Assembly (NCBI GenBank): GCA_024663395.1
Contig: JANFAH010000005.1
Span: 310,001 to 374,000 of the forward strand
Reading direction: 5' to 3'
Length of the DNA stretch: 64,000 nucleotides
From: Pisolithus tinctorius
Taxonomy: Eukaryota; Basidiomycota; Agaricomycetes; Boletales; Pisolithaceae
Below are positions 35,239 through 46,249 of this stretch, one piece after another. The notes under the pieces are model-generated. The model searched no databases. It saw only the letters and a program-made list of their open reading frames with translations, and was not told where the DNA came from. How positions within the stretch are numbered: the stretch's first letter is position 1; each line of letters starts with the position of its first letter. Made by a program: the position numbers and the translations under genes.

Positions 35239-36433
35239 ATGTCCTTCCAGTGTGAGAACACAACCCCCCAGCCAACCCCAGGCCACTCCCACAACTACTC
35301 CCAAGTTGCAGACAATGCATTGGTTGCCCTTACCAACAACTCGACCAACACTGAACACAAGAAGAATGTGGAGAAAGCCTGTCAGTGAGAGGAGGCAGAG
35401 CAGAGAGAGAGGGAGTGCAAGGCCAAGCAAGAGGAGGCCAAACAACAAAAGGCAGAGGCAGAGTGGAGGCAGAGAGAGGAGGAGGAAATGCAGAGGAAGA
35501 AGGTGGCAGAGGAAGAGGCCAAGAGGCAAAGGCAGAGAGCAGTGGCAGAAGAGGCCAAGAGGCAGAGGCAGAGGGCCCAGGCCAGGCAGGATGAGGCCAC
35601 ACAGAGGTGAGTAGCAGATTACTGTGAGTCAGGCAGAGCTGACCTATTATTTATTTATTTATTTCAGGTTGAGCAGTGTGGTGTATGACATTAACACTGC
35701 CCAGAAGGTCCCTGGGGCCTCCATGGTGACCACCATGACCAGAAGACCCCCCTGCACTCACTGTATAGCAAGTCTGATGGCAGGTCAGTGCAAGCCAGGA
35801 CAAGGCAAGACCAGGGCCTGCATGCCCTGCTGCAATGAGAAGAAGATGTGCAGCTGGATGTGGGAAGAGGCAGCAGCAGGGCCTTTGCAGAAGAGAGCAG
35901 GGATGGGGAGCTCCTGAGGGGAGAAGAAGAAGAGGACATGAGGGAAGGCAAAGGAGAGGGCAAAGGAGATGGAGGAGGCAGATGATGAGCAGGAGGCAAG
36001 TGGAGAGGATGAGGAGGAGCCAGCAACACCACACAAGGGACCCTCAGGGGCAGGGGTCTCCTCCTGGTGGGTGGAGTGGGAGCAGGAGAGGCAGCTGCAG
36101 GCTGCAGAGAGGTATGTGGAGGCACATGAGAGGGCTGCAACTGCCTTCAAGAGGATGGCAGAGGCAGCAGAGCAGATGGCAGAGGTGGTGGAGTGGACAG
36201 CCAATGAGTGGGGGCTGTACTGCGAGTGGGCAGAATGGGTGGAGATGAGGAGGAGGGAGGATGTGTGCAAGGCCAGGATGGCTGAGTTTGAGCATGCAGG
36301 AGGCAGTTGGAAGAGGCCTCAGTCAGAGGTGGTGGAGGACCAGCAAGAGGAAGCAGACAAAGGTGCAGAGGGGGATGACGAGGAGGAAGTTGAAGGAGAG
36401 CAGGAAGGTGGAGAGCAGGTGATGGAAGAATAG
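35239..36433 (+). pseudogene. Antisense accessory gene, copy 1: coiled-coil Cys6 protein with intron
   Basis: Plus strand, opposite to the retroelement. Exon 1 starts about 35239 (MSFQCENTTPQPTPGHSHNY), has a TGA at 35386-35388 (AGG in copy 2), then a long Glu/Arg/Gln/Ala coiled coil (EEAKRQRQRAVAEEAKRQRQ). Intron 35607-35667 (61 bp, GTGAGT...TTTCAG). Exon 2 has C-x2-C-x8-C-x9-C-x2-C-x6-C (PPCTHC ... CKPGQGKTRACMPC ... CSW), close to the GAL4 cluster pattern. A second helical, acidic part (35969-36433: RYVEAHERAATAFKRMAEAA ... EEVEGEQEGGEQVMEE) ends at a TAG and a T-rich tract. Resembles repeated Cys-rich proteins of mycorrhizal Agaricomycetes (memory). Likely a captured host-type gene. Confidence 0.65.
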
Positions 36434-36599
36434 AGTAGTTTTCTTTTCTTTTTTTTTTGTCTTTTGGTTTTTGTTTTGTATATTTTTGTACTACTATGAA
36501 ATAGACTTGTGATTTTGCTTGTGATTCTAGAAGTGAAATGGATAAGTGGAGAAAACTCTAAAGTACTTAAGGTAGTTCAGTAAGGGGTGGAGTTGGCCC

Positions 36600-36853
36600 A
36601 CAGAGGAAGGTTATGTGGGCAGAGTACTATGGCAGAGGTTGATATGGGCCAGGTTTGTGCAGGTATCATTCATGGAAAGCAGAAACTATGTCAGAGGCAT
36701 GATTCAGCTCAGTTGCAAGCAACCAAGAGGTTTCTTCATCAGTGTTCTCATAACCAGCCCAGTGGACTAGATACAAGAGTTGACAGTGGTGGTGACAGTG
36801 GTCCACCTTAGAGTCAAGTATCTCCAATACCTTGCACTCAAGGTCACCATCAA
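36600..36853 (-). pseudogene. Truncated chromodomain (first copy)
   Basis: Minus strand: GDLECKVLEILDSKVD then LLYLVHWAGYENTDEETSWL and ATELNHASDIVSAFHE, the chromodomain of the family. It begins exactly at the border of the LTR 36854-37587, so its integrase has been replaced. Confidence 0.85.
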
Positions 36854-37587
36854 TGTCAAGTCTGGGCCTACTCTGACCAACTCTGATGCTAGACAAGGTC
36901 TGGGGGAGGGTCTGGAAGCAAGTCTGACACAAGAAAGCAGAACTCCAACTGGCAGAGTGTTGGCAGGAATGAAGTCTGCTGAGACAAAGGCAGAGCAGAG
37001 TGAGGGTGTTGGGTTTAGCTTGTGCACTACCCCCTTGCACAATCTCAGCCCTCATATTTCAGAGGGAGAGTACAGATGGAAAGTCAGAGATAACTCTGAC
37101 AGGCAGAAGATGGAGACAGAGGGAGTAGGAACTAAGTTGATATTCATACTGAGGAATGGCAGAGTATGATACATGCTTTTATACTACTATGGAGGTACAG
37201 TAACCAGAATTGGAACTGACATACAGAGACCCAGAAATTTTCAAGTAAAACTTCCTAGACAATGAATGAAGGGTAGATGGAGGACATATGAATGGGTAAC
37301 ATAGAACATCCAGAAAAGGAAATAGTCCAGGCACTGGACCATGCAGTGCACATGCTGCAGAGTACCTGACTGCATGCTGTCAGGGAGAAGTCTGAAGGTA
37401 GTCACATGACTCCTCAGAGAATGGTCTGCTTGGTCCAGTAGGAGAGCAACACAAGTCCAACAGCAGTTGGAGTGGAGATGGTTTGTAACTGACAGAAGTT
37501 GGGTGGAGTTGGTGTGGAGTGAGTGAATGACTGGCAGAAGAGGGTGCAGAGTGAGTAAGGACTTAGAGTGAACACATGGTTATGACA
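36854..37587 (-). repeat. Chromovirus LTR, middle copy (734 bp)
   Basis: TGTCAAGTCTGGGCCTACTC to GGTTATGACA; followed by GTGCCCCCCCC (polypurine tract on the minus strand) and the second antisense gene. It is the 3' LTR of the unit carrying the full pol. Confidence 0.9.
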
Positions 37588-37778
37588 GTGCCCCCCCCTT
37601 AGGGCCTGAACCCCTGAAGGCCACATGTACAGGATGAGATCAACACAAGTTGATCATTTGAAATTATTTTGATGCCTCAAGGATAATGGCTTTAGCCATG
37701 GCAGAGCTCTGTCAGAGTTCAAAGTACTGCTTTAAAACATGTGTTAGGGTACTGAACCTTTGTCCTTCCCTCCCATCA

Positions 37779-39033
37779 TCATGGTCCTTCCAGCATGAGA
37801 ACACAACCCCCCAACCAACCCCAGGCCACTCCCACAACTATTCCCAAGTCATGGACAACACATTGGTCATCCTTACCAACAACTCAACTGACACCGAGTG
37901 TGAGAAAAATGCAGAGAAGACCTGTCAGAGGGAGGAGGCAGAGCAGAGAGAGAGGGAGCACAAGGTGGAGCGCAAGGCCAAATGAGAGGAGGCCAGATGA
38001 TGAAAGGCAGAGGAGGTGTGACTGGAGGTGGAGTGGAGGCAGAGAGAAGAGGAGGAAGCACAGAGGAAGAAGGTGGCAGAGGAAGGGGCTGAGAGGCAGA
38101 GGCAGAAAGCAGCAGTGGAGGAGGCAGAGAGGCAGAGGCAGAGGGCCTCCCAGGAGCAGGCTCAGGCCAGGCAAGATGAGGCCACACAAAAGTGAGTGAC
38201 AAAGCACTGCAAGTCAGGCAGAGCTGACTTGTATTTTACTTCACCCTACTTTCATTTCAGGTTAAGCAGTGCAGTGTATGACATCAACACCACCCAGAGG
38301 GTCCCTGGGACCTCTGTGGTGGTCACCATGACCAGGAGGCTGCCCTGCACTCACTGCATAGTGAGTCTGACAGCAGGTCAGTGCAAGCCAGGGCAAGGCA
38401 AGACCAGGGCCTGTGTGCCCTGTCACAACAAGAAGAAGATGTGCAGCTGGATGCAGGAAGAGGTGGTGGTGGGGCCTTCATGAAAGAGGGCAGGGATGGG
38501 AAGCTCCCAAGGGCAGAAGAAGAAGAGGGTGTGAGGGAAGGGAAAGGAGAGAGTGATGGAGACAGAAGTGGGAGGCAGGTGGAGAGGATGAGGAGGAGCC
38601 AGCAACACCACATGAGGGACCCTTAGGAGTGGGGGTCTCCTCCTGGTGGGCAGAATGGGAGTGGGAGTGGCAGCTGCAGGCTGCAGAGAGGTACATGGTG
38701 GTGCATGAGAAGGCTGCAACAGCCTTTGAGAGGATGGCAAGGGCAGCAGAGTGGATGGTGGAGGCCATGGAGTGGACAGCCAATGAGTGGGGGCTGTACC
38801 ATGAGTGGGCAGAATGGGTGGAGATGAGGAGGAGGGAGGATGCATGAGAGGCCAGGATGGCTGAGCTCGAGCACACAGGCAGAGGATGGAAGAGGCCTCA
38901 GTCAGAGGCAGTGGAGGACAAGGATGAGGAAGTGGATGAAGGTGTGGAGGGGGATAACGAGGAAGAAGTCAAAGGGGAGCAGGAAGGTGGTGAAGAACAG
39001 GAGGGTGGTGGAGAGCAGGCAATGGAAGAGTAG
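37779..39033 (+). pseudogene. Antisense accessory gene, copy 2
   Basis: Same architecture as copy 1. Exon 1 reads HENTTPQPTPGHSHNYSQVM and TCQREEAEQRE, with AGG where copy 1 has TGA, then stops at 37983-37985 and 37999. The intron 38192-38260 (69 bp, GTGAGT ... TTTCAG) is in the same position as in copy 1. Exon 2 keeps LPCTHCIVSLTAGQC, KPGQGKTRACVPC and KKKMCSWM. The helical acidic C-terminus (38560-39033) has further TGA stops. Located between the chromodomain (39206) and the polypurine tract (37588), on the strand opposite to pol. Confidence 0.65.
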
Positions 39034-39205
39034 AGTTGTTTTGTTTTGTTCTTTTTTTTTTTTGTTTGTACATTTTTGTACTACTACAAAATAGACCTGT
39101 GACTCTGAGAGGTGAAATGGATAAGTGGAGAAAATTCTAAAGTACTTAAGGTAGTTTGGTAAGGGGTGGAGTTGGCCCACAAAGGAAGGTTATGTGGGCA
39201 GAGTA

Positions 39206-39460
39206 CTATGGTGGAGGTTGATATGGGCCAGGCTTATGCAGATAGCGTTTGTGGAAAGCAGAGACTATGTTGGAAGTGTGATCTAGCTCAGTTGCAAGCA
39301 ACCAAGAGGTCTCTTTGTCAGTGTTCTTGTAACCAGCCCAGCAGACTAGATACAAGAGTTGACAATGGTGGCAATGGCAGTCCACCTTAGAGTCGAGTAT
39401 CTCTGACACTTTGTACTCAAGGTCACCATCGACATCCACTGGCAGAGGCAGAGGTTGTTG
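39206..39460 (-). pseudogene. Integrase C-terminal chromodomain
   Basis: Minus strand, same frame as integrase after a TGA (39461-39463). Reads VDGDLEYKVSEILDSKVD, LLYLVCWAGYKNTDKETSWL, then ATELDHTSNIVSAFHKRY. The WAGY and ETSW features fit a chromodomain; Y-L-V-x-W forms part of the methyl-lysine cage. In this clade it directs integration to heterochromatin marked by histone methylation, which fits the gene-poor setting. Confidence 0.92.
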
Positions 39461-40513
39461 TCAGTTTGGGAAAGGGTTAGCCACTGTGGCTTCCAGTTGT
39501 GAGACATGGAAGACTGGATGTACTGAGCACATAGAGTCAGGGAGCTTAAGGGTGACAGAGTGCATACCTGGCCTGGCCAAGATGGTGAATGGACCTAAGT
39601 ACTTTTTAGAGAGTTTTTCTGAAGGATGAGTGGAGTGGAAGTACTTGGCTTTGACATAGGCCTGTTCTCTGACCTTGAACTCAGGTGGAGGTATGTGCTT
39701 GGAATCTGCTGGACCCTGGTAGCACTGCTGAGCGGCAGACATTTCGGAGCAGAGGAAGTCATGGAGGGTGGAGAGCTTGACAACATAGTCATGAGCCCTT
39801 GGAGAGGTGAAGTCTTGGTCAGGGACCACAGACAGGTTTGGATGGTATCCCTTGTTAGCAAAGAAGGGAGAAACTCTGGTAGTCACACTTGGTGCATTGT
39901 TGAAAGCAAACTCTGCTAGAGGTAACAGCTCAGCCCAGTTGTCTTGTTGGTAGTTACAGTAGACATGAAGGTACTGTTCAAGGGTCTGGTTTGTTCACTC
40001 AGTCTGGCCATCACCTTCTGGGTGGTAACCTGAAGTGAAGTGAAGACACATATCAAGGGCCTTTCCTAAAGAGCAGAAGAAGTGTGAGACAAACTCAGGA
40101 CCTCTGTCAGAGGTGACATTAGCTGGTACTCTGTGCTTGGAGAAGACATGGGTAAGGAAGAGCTTAGCGAGTTTGGCAGAGGTGACAGAGTCGTGGGTGG
40201 GGATGAACACCACTTGTTTTGAGAGGTGGTCCACTACCATGAGTATGGCAGAGTAGCCATTGGAGTTGGGGAGGTGTTCAATGAAGTCCATGGAGATGGA
40301 GTTCCAAGGTCTCTCTGGGACAGGGAATTGCTTCAGTAGACCATAGGGGCAGTGGCATGGAGTTTTGCTCCAGCCACAGGCAGTGCAGGACCTGACATAT
40401 TCTTTCACATTGGAGTGGAGGTTAGGCCACACATAGTCCCTGCAGACAAGTTCTAGCATGCAGTTTTGCCCAAAATGGCCTGCTAGAGGATGGTCATGCT
40501 TAAACTGAAGCAC
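39461..40513 (-). pseudogene. Chromovirus integrase
   Basis: Minus strand, two open segments split by TGA at 39995-39997 (DGQTE*TNQTLEQ, Arg expected). HHCC: KHDHPLAGHFG then CTACGWSK. Core: SMDFIEHLPNSNGYSAI (Asp), VTSDRGPEFVS (Asp), HPEGDGQTE (Glu). Then a C-terminal domain FKVREQAYVKAKYFH and LGPFTILARPGMHSVTLKLP and the GPY/F-type region. All three catalytic acids are still visible. Confidence 0.92.
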
Positions 40514-42844
40514 TCAGAGGCAGAGATCATCAATGTCAGGGACAAAGATGCGACCATCAAGGTGGAGTAGACTGTTGGAGTCCAGGGACCACCAAGGCTT
40601 AGTCAGAGTTGGAAGATGGCTGGTGGAGACAGGGTCAGAGGGTAGGGTGGAGATGATGTTGGAGCGCAAGCACTCAACATCAAAGACCATGGCAGCATGG
40701 AGCACAGGTGCCATGAGGGTAGTGGTATGGAGGGATGATGCAAGTTGCTCCTGTGTAAACATAGGGCAGAGATTGTGAGGATTTACCTGCATGTAGTCCC
40801 TATCCCCCCCTTTTGGGTAGATGTCCCAATGTTGCATAAGTGCATTGGGTTTGGCTCCTAGGTGGCCAGGTTGGAAGTGGATGGAGAGGTTAAACTGTGA
40901 AAGGTACTCTGACCAGCAGGCCTGTTGACAAGTGAGGACCTTAGAGGTGGAGAAATACTCAAGGTTTTTGTGGTCCATCACCACATTGACAGGTAAGGCA
41001 GAACCTTCTAGGTAATGCCACCAATGGCAGAAAGCCTCAAAGATAGCCAACAGCTCCTTGTCATGGGTATTGTAGTTGAGTTCTGGCATGGTCATGGTGT
41101 GGGAGTAGAATGCAACTGGGCAGAGTTCACTGTTGGGGCAGGTGATTGACAAAATACCAGCAATGGCATAGTCAGAGGTGTCAGTTTCCACTGTAAGTGG
41201 AGCATCAGGGACCCAGTGTGTGAGGACAGGAGCAGAGCTGAAGGCATCCATCAGGTGGAGGAAGGCAGAGTGACACTCCTCAGAAAAGTTCCAAGGAGCA
41301 CCCTTTTGCATGAGGCAAGTGAGTGGAACAACGATGTTGGAGTAGTTATTAATGAATTGTCAATAGAAATTTGCAAAGCCAAGGAAAGACTGGATGTCTC
41401 GCACCTTCCATGGCTCAGGCCAGTCGTGGACTGCCTGAACCTTCTCAGGGGACATGGTGAGACTGGAGGGAGAAAGAACATAACTGAGGTACTTGACAGA
41501 GTCAGAGTGAAACTTGCACTTCTCTGGCTTGGCATAAAGACCATGCTTTTGAAGGTGGCAGAGTACCTCTTTTACATGTTTGTGATGTGACTCCATGTCC
41601 TGTGAATAGATTAGGATGTCATTGAGGTATACCACAATGCAGACATCAAGCATGTCTGCAAAGATGCTATTGACAAATTACTGGAAGGCTGCAGGTGTGT
41701 TAGTCAGACCAAATGGCATTACCCACCACTCATAAGAACCATAACAAGTGTAGAAAGCCATTTTCCATTCATCTCCATCTGTGATGCAGACCAGATGATT
41801 GGCATGGTGGAGGTTGATCTTGGTATAGACTTTAGTGTGGCTTGGAGAGTCAAGTAGGTCAGAGATGAGTGGCAGCAGATAGTGATCTTTTTTTGTGATT
41901 TTGTTGAGTCCTCAATAGTCTACACAGAGGCAGAGTGAACTGTCCTTCTTCTTTACGAAGAGGACAGGGGCACTGTGAGTGGAGGTGGACTGCTTGATGA
42001 AACCGTAGCCAAGATGCTTGTCAATAAAGGTGCAGGGAGCTTCAAGCTCTGGTGGAGACAGAGAGTAGATTGTGCCAATGGGCAGAGAAGCTCCTTCCTC
42101 AAGGTTGATCTTGAGATTGAACAAGCAGTGTGTTGGAAGTTCAGTAGCCTTGTCTTTGCTAAAGATGTTGGCAAACTCATGATACTCAGGAGGAACCAAG
42201 GAGAGGTCAGGAGGCAGAGAAGAAGTGGAGGATGCATGAAGCTTCACATCATCAGCAGAGAGCTGTAAGCAAAACTGTCTAGGGCCAGGGAGAGCACAGG
42301 CTCTGACATATGCAGCAGCATTGATGAGTGAGACAAGCAGAGCAGAGCACAGCAAGTCTGTTGGAGTTGCAGTTGGAGCTGCAGATGGAGCAGAGGGTGT
42401 CAGATCTGGAGTGGAGGTCACAGCAGAAGGTGACAAAGGTGCCTGGGGTGTCAGCCTTCCCTGTAACAATGGTTTGAATGATATACTGCCCAGTACCCAG
42501 TCAATCGACAGATTGAAGCAGGTGAGCCAGTTGTGTCCTAATACCAGTGAACATGAAGAATCCAATGGAGTAACATAAAATGAAATGGAATTGACATTGC
42601 CAGAAGGAAAGTGGAGGGAAAGATCTACTTCTTGGGAAATGACAGCATTTGTACTACCATCAAACAAGTGGAGCAGGATTGGTGGAGAGACAGAGGAAAC
42701 AGGAATAGCATATTTTTTGATTATGGACAGGTCTACAAAACAATGAGAAGAGCCAGAATTGATCAACACAGAAACAGTATTAACAGTATAGTCAAGAAGA
42801 GTTACAGACAGAAGTAAAGAATTGGGACTAGAAAGAGCAGACAT
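40514..42844 (-). pseudogene. Chromovirus protease, reverse transcriptase and RNase H
   Basis: A single frame with five stops and no indel. Protease at 42700-42800: VLINSGSSHCFVDLS, with Asn for the catalytic Asp. RT: FVKKKDSSLCLCVDY* (TGA 41912-41914), LISDLLDSPSHTKVYTKINL, WVMPFGLTNTPAAFQ* (TAA 41678), then IVVYLNDILIYSQ, where YxDD has become YLND. TGA at 41360 follows FLGFANFY. RNase H 40514-41311: LTVETDTSDYAIAGILS, PVAFYSHTMTMPELNY and DKELLAIFEAFCHWWHYLEG. TGA at 40514 follows DDLCL. Inactive because both catalytic sites are altered. Confidence 0.92.
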
Positions 42845-42889
42845 GTTGAGTCGGATGTCTGGTTGTGCACAGTTTGGATCAATGCTTCC

Positions 42890-43900
42890 TCCAGGCTGTG
42901 TGAGCTCCCTGGAGGAGTGGACTAATTTTTTGGCTCTGCCTTCTCTGCAGGCAGAGGAGGTGGAGTCCCAGCCATAGCTGCACAGGCTTTGGCTGTGCAG
43001 GAGGTAGACTTGGGACAGTCCTTGGCAGAGTGGCCAGCCTCACCACAGAAGAGGCAGAGGTTGTTTTTCATCCTGTGCTGTCATTCAGCAGAGGTGAGTT
43101 TGCCATCCTTACCCAGAAGATGGGCAATGTCAGATTTGGACATGTCAGGCTTGGGCAGATCTTTCTGTTTGCCCTTGCCCTTGGCATCAGACTTTGGAGT
43201 GGAGGTGGGGGATGATGATTTAGACTTGTTGTCAGAGCTGGAGGACTGTGACTTGTTGGTAATGGACTTGGTGGTGTGCAAGATCTCTGCTTTACACTCT
43301 CAGTAGTGCACATCAATGGTTTGAGTGAGTTTGCAGAGTTGTGTGAGGGTAGAAGGTTTTCCAATGCAAGTGATCTCATCCTTGATCCAGTCTGGAAGTC
43401 CACTATAAAAGCAGTGGTGGAGTGCACCAACACTGTAGTCTTTGACCTGTGAAGCCCAGCAATTGAACTCCATGACATATTTGGTAATTTGAGAGCCATC
43501 CTTCATAGTAAGGTTCTCAAGTTGTTGGACAGCATCTGCTATGGCATCATGCAGACCAAAATTAGTTGTGAGCTCTTGTAAGAACTTGTGATGGTCATCC
43601 ATCCAGAGTGGGCAGTCATAATTGTCAGGGTTTAGTAGGTCTGGCTCAAACCAAGCCAGAGCCATACCCTTAAGATAAGACTGAGCGAAGGTAACCTTTG
43701 CTTTGTCGGAGTGGAATGTGTGGGGGCAGTCTTGGAAGTTCAGCTCACATTGTATGAGGAACTTGTGGAGTGTCTTAGGGTCAGAGCCATCAAAGGTGTC
43801 AGGCTCACAGACTTTGGTTTTTGGAGTGGAGTCCCCAGTGTGCAAACTAGACTGCACAAGCACATGGACAGCTCTAGCAAGAGCTACAAGGGGATCCTCT
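42890..43900 (-). pseudogene. Chromovirus gag
   Basis: Minus strand, one frame differing from pol. 43300-43863 is the capsid (VCEPDTFDGSDPKTLHKFLI, then YLKGMALAWFEPDLL, GLPDWIKDEITCIGKPSTL). TGA at 43300 replaces the Trp in HYWE. A Ser/Lys linker follows (43081-43281). TGA after TSAE sits where Arg fits. The knuckle CLFCGEAGHSAKDC lies near 43019-43060. Upstream 43900-44266 holds the leader with no domain. Confidence 0.88.
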
Positions 43901-44266
43901 GGTGGCTCAGCCAGGTCTTTGGGGATATCCCCATCACCACTTCCCCTGCCATTGGGATCACCATCAGGGTCATCAGGGTTGGGGTCAGGTCCATCATCTC
44001 AATTACAAGGAGATGGCATATGGAAGGTTGTTGGTGGAGGTTGGAGTGACCAGCTTGCAAAGCGCTTTTGCCTTCAGTGTGAGAGCAGCATCGAGCAGAG
44101 AAGGATTGGAACTGTTCAACAACAGAAGGGAGTCAACACAGATTAGCGAGTACTGCAGTGAGGTTCTCAGTGACCTCTCTCTGGGATTGAGCTTGAGTTC
44201 TCATAATGGTGTAAGTTTTTTTGGAAGACAGAAAACGAGATCATACAAGTGTGAGTATGAATATAC

Positions 44267-45000
44267 TGTCAAGTCTGGGCCTACTCTGACCAACTCCAAT
44301 GCTAGACAAGGTCTGGAGAGAGGTTCAGAAGCAAGTCTGACACAAGAAAGCAGAACTCCGACTGGTGGAGTGTTGGCAGGAACAAAGTCCACTGAGACAA
44401 AGGTGGAGCAGGATGAGGGCATTGGGTTTAGCTCATGCACTACCCCCTTGCATGATCTCAGCCCTCATATTTCAGAGGGAGAGTACAGATGGAGAGTCAG
44501 AGGTAACTCCGACAGACAGAAGTTGGAGACAGAGGGAGTAGGAACTGAGTTGATATTCATACTGAAGATCAGCAGAGTACAATACATGCTTTTATACTAC
44601 TACAGAGGTACAGTAACTGGAATTGGAACTGACATACAGAGACTCATAAATTTTCAAGTAAAACTTCCTAGATGATGAATGAAGGGTAGACAGAGGACAT
44701 ACAAATGGGTAACATAGAACATCCCAAAAGGGAACAGTCCAGGCACTGGACCATGTAGTGCCCCTGCTGCAGAGTGCCTGACTGAATGCTGTCAGGGAGA
44801 AGTCTGAAGGGTAGTCACATGACCCCTCAGAGAATGGTCTGTGCAGCCTGGTAGGAGCATGATACAAGTCTGACAGCAGTCAGAGTGGAGATGGTTCATA
44901 AATGACAGAAGGTGGGTGGAGTTGGTGCAGAGTGAGTGAATGACCAGTGGAAATGGGTGCAGAGTGAGTGAAGACTTAGAATGAATGCACAGTCATGACA
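44267..45000 (-). repeat. Chromovirus LTR, right (5') copy (734 bp)
   Basis: TGTCAAGTCTGGGCCTACTC to CAGTCATGACA, then target repeat CTGCC. Against the outer left fragment most differences are CpG-type transitions, e.g. GCGAGTCCAAC versus GCAAGTCTGAC. Confidence 0.92.
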
Positions 45001-45640
45001 CTGCCCCAATGGCAGAAGAATTCCACATCATGCACAGTCTGCCTGATGATCCACTTGCTGGCCTCCAACCACTACCCATGCATCTGCCAGACTTCACTCC
45101 AGGCATTTGTTTCACTGCTGAAAGGGCTGCAGAGCTCAATCTCAATCCAGCAGACTGGCTTTGGCCAGAAGAACACAAACTCATAACCTGGCTCATTGTG
45201 GTCCACAAGCCCATGTTTGCTTGGGACATCATGGAGTGTGGACACCTAGACAAATGCTACTTCCCACCTGTAAAGATCCCCATGATCCTGCACACACCTT
45301 GGGTCCAATGCAATATCCCCATTCTGAGCACAATCCATGCCCAGGTCATTGACATGATTAAAGATTGCATCAAGCCCAGGATGTATGAGCCTTCTACAGC
45401 AGCTTACCACTCTTGCTGGTTCTGTGTAGTAAAGAAAGATGGAAAGTCTCTTTGTCTTGTACATGACTTACAGCCCCTGAATGCAGTGACCATCTGAAAT
45501 CCATCCATCCAGCCCTTTGTAGAACATCTTGTGGAATCCTTTGCTGGCTATGCAGTATGTGTGATGATGGACCTCTACTCTGGGTATGAGCAGCATGCAC
45601 TTCACATTGACTCCCACAACCTTACCACCTTCAGTACCAC
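45001..45640 (+). pseudogene. Reverse transcriptase start of older plus-strand gypsy, truncated
   Basis: Continues pol from 33898. PMAEEFHIMHSLPDDPLAG, then LPDFTPGICFTAERAAELN, FAWDIMECGHLDKCYFPPVK, then FCVVKKDGKSLCLVHDLQPL and VMMDLYSGYEQHALH. It ends at about DSHNLTTF (45635), before the YxDD box. The rest of the element is absent; minisatellite sequence follows. Confidence 0.88.
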
Positions 45641-45856
45641 TTCAGTCAACCACCTTTGGAGACCTATTAGGTCTACATATTTCTACAGATGTATATACCT
45701 ATGAGGCCTTGACAGGTTGGGTATCCCCAACCACTGGTGGGGAAAGTTTTTTCTCCAGCACCATGCCTGGGGATTCTCCAGGCCCCCTTTGGATTTCTCC
45801 ACAATTAATATATGTTTCCCCAAATATGTCAGAGTGACTGGGGTCCATATGGGCCT

Positions 45857-46244
45857 TTCTCCAGCTGAAATAGGGTCTCCATTGGACTTTCTCCATGCCA
45901 ATAAGGACCCAAATGAGGGTTTCCCCAGCTGAAATAGGACCTCCATTGGACATTCTCCATGCCAAAAAGGACCCAAATGGGGGTTTCTCCAGCTGAAATA
46001 GGACCTCCATGGGACTTTCTCCATGCAAAAATAGACCAGAATGAGAGTTTCTCCAGCTGAAATAGGGCCTTAATGGGCCTTTCTCCATGCAAAAAAAGAC
46101 CCAAATGGTGCTTTCTCCAGCTTAAATAGGGCCTCCATGGGACTTTCCCCACACCAAAAAGGACCCAGATGGTGCTTTCTCCAGCTGAAATAGGGTCTCC
46201 ATGGGACTTTCCCCATACCAAAAAGGACCCAAATGAGGCTTTTA
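45857..46244. repeat. Minisatellite, 64-bp period, six units
   Basis: Units begin TTCTCCAGCTGAAATAGG at 45857, 45921, 45985, 46049, 46113 and 46177 (exact 64-bp spacing); a seventh starts at 46241 and breaks down. Each unit has two sub-blocks (TTTCTCCAGCTGAAA and TTTCTCCATGCCAAAAAGGA). Long open frames across it are repeat artefacts. Confidence 0.95.
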
Positions 46245-46249
46245 CCAAA

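Larger units (their letters stand above)
33899..45000 (-). mobile_element. Nested chromovirus (Ty3/Gypsy with chromodomain), 11.1 kb, rearranged
   Basis: Flanked by CTGCC at 33894-33898 and 45001-45005. Minus-strand order from the right: LTR (44267-45000), gag, protease, RT, RNase H, integrase, chromodomain, an antisense accessory gene, a G-rich polypurine tract, LTR (36854-37587). To the left follow a truncated second chromodomain, a second antisense gene, tract and LTR (34330-35043), and a partial LTR (33899-34329). The outer partial LTR shares GAAGATCAG with the far-right LTR, where the inner left LTR has GAGGAACAG, so the outer pair belongs to one insertion. Later insertion or recombination within the family built the duplication. 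The pol frame has no indels, only stops. Confidence 0.9.

Noticed and set aside
35330..36295. Long minus-strand ORFs opposite the antisense accessory genes (Ser/Pro/Leu-rich).
   Set aside because: They are shadows of the Glu/Arg/Ala-rich coiled coil on the plus strand, which has the intron and Cys6 motif.
45699..46088. Open frames across the 64-bp minisatellite.
   Set aside because: Low-complexity translation of a tandem repeat, and 64 is not a multiple of 3, so any frame changes each unit.
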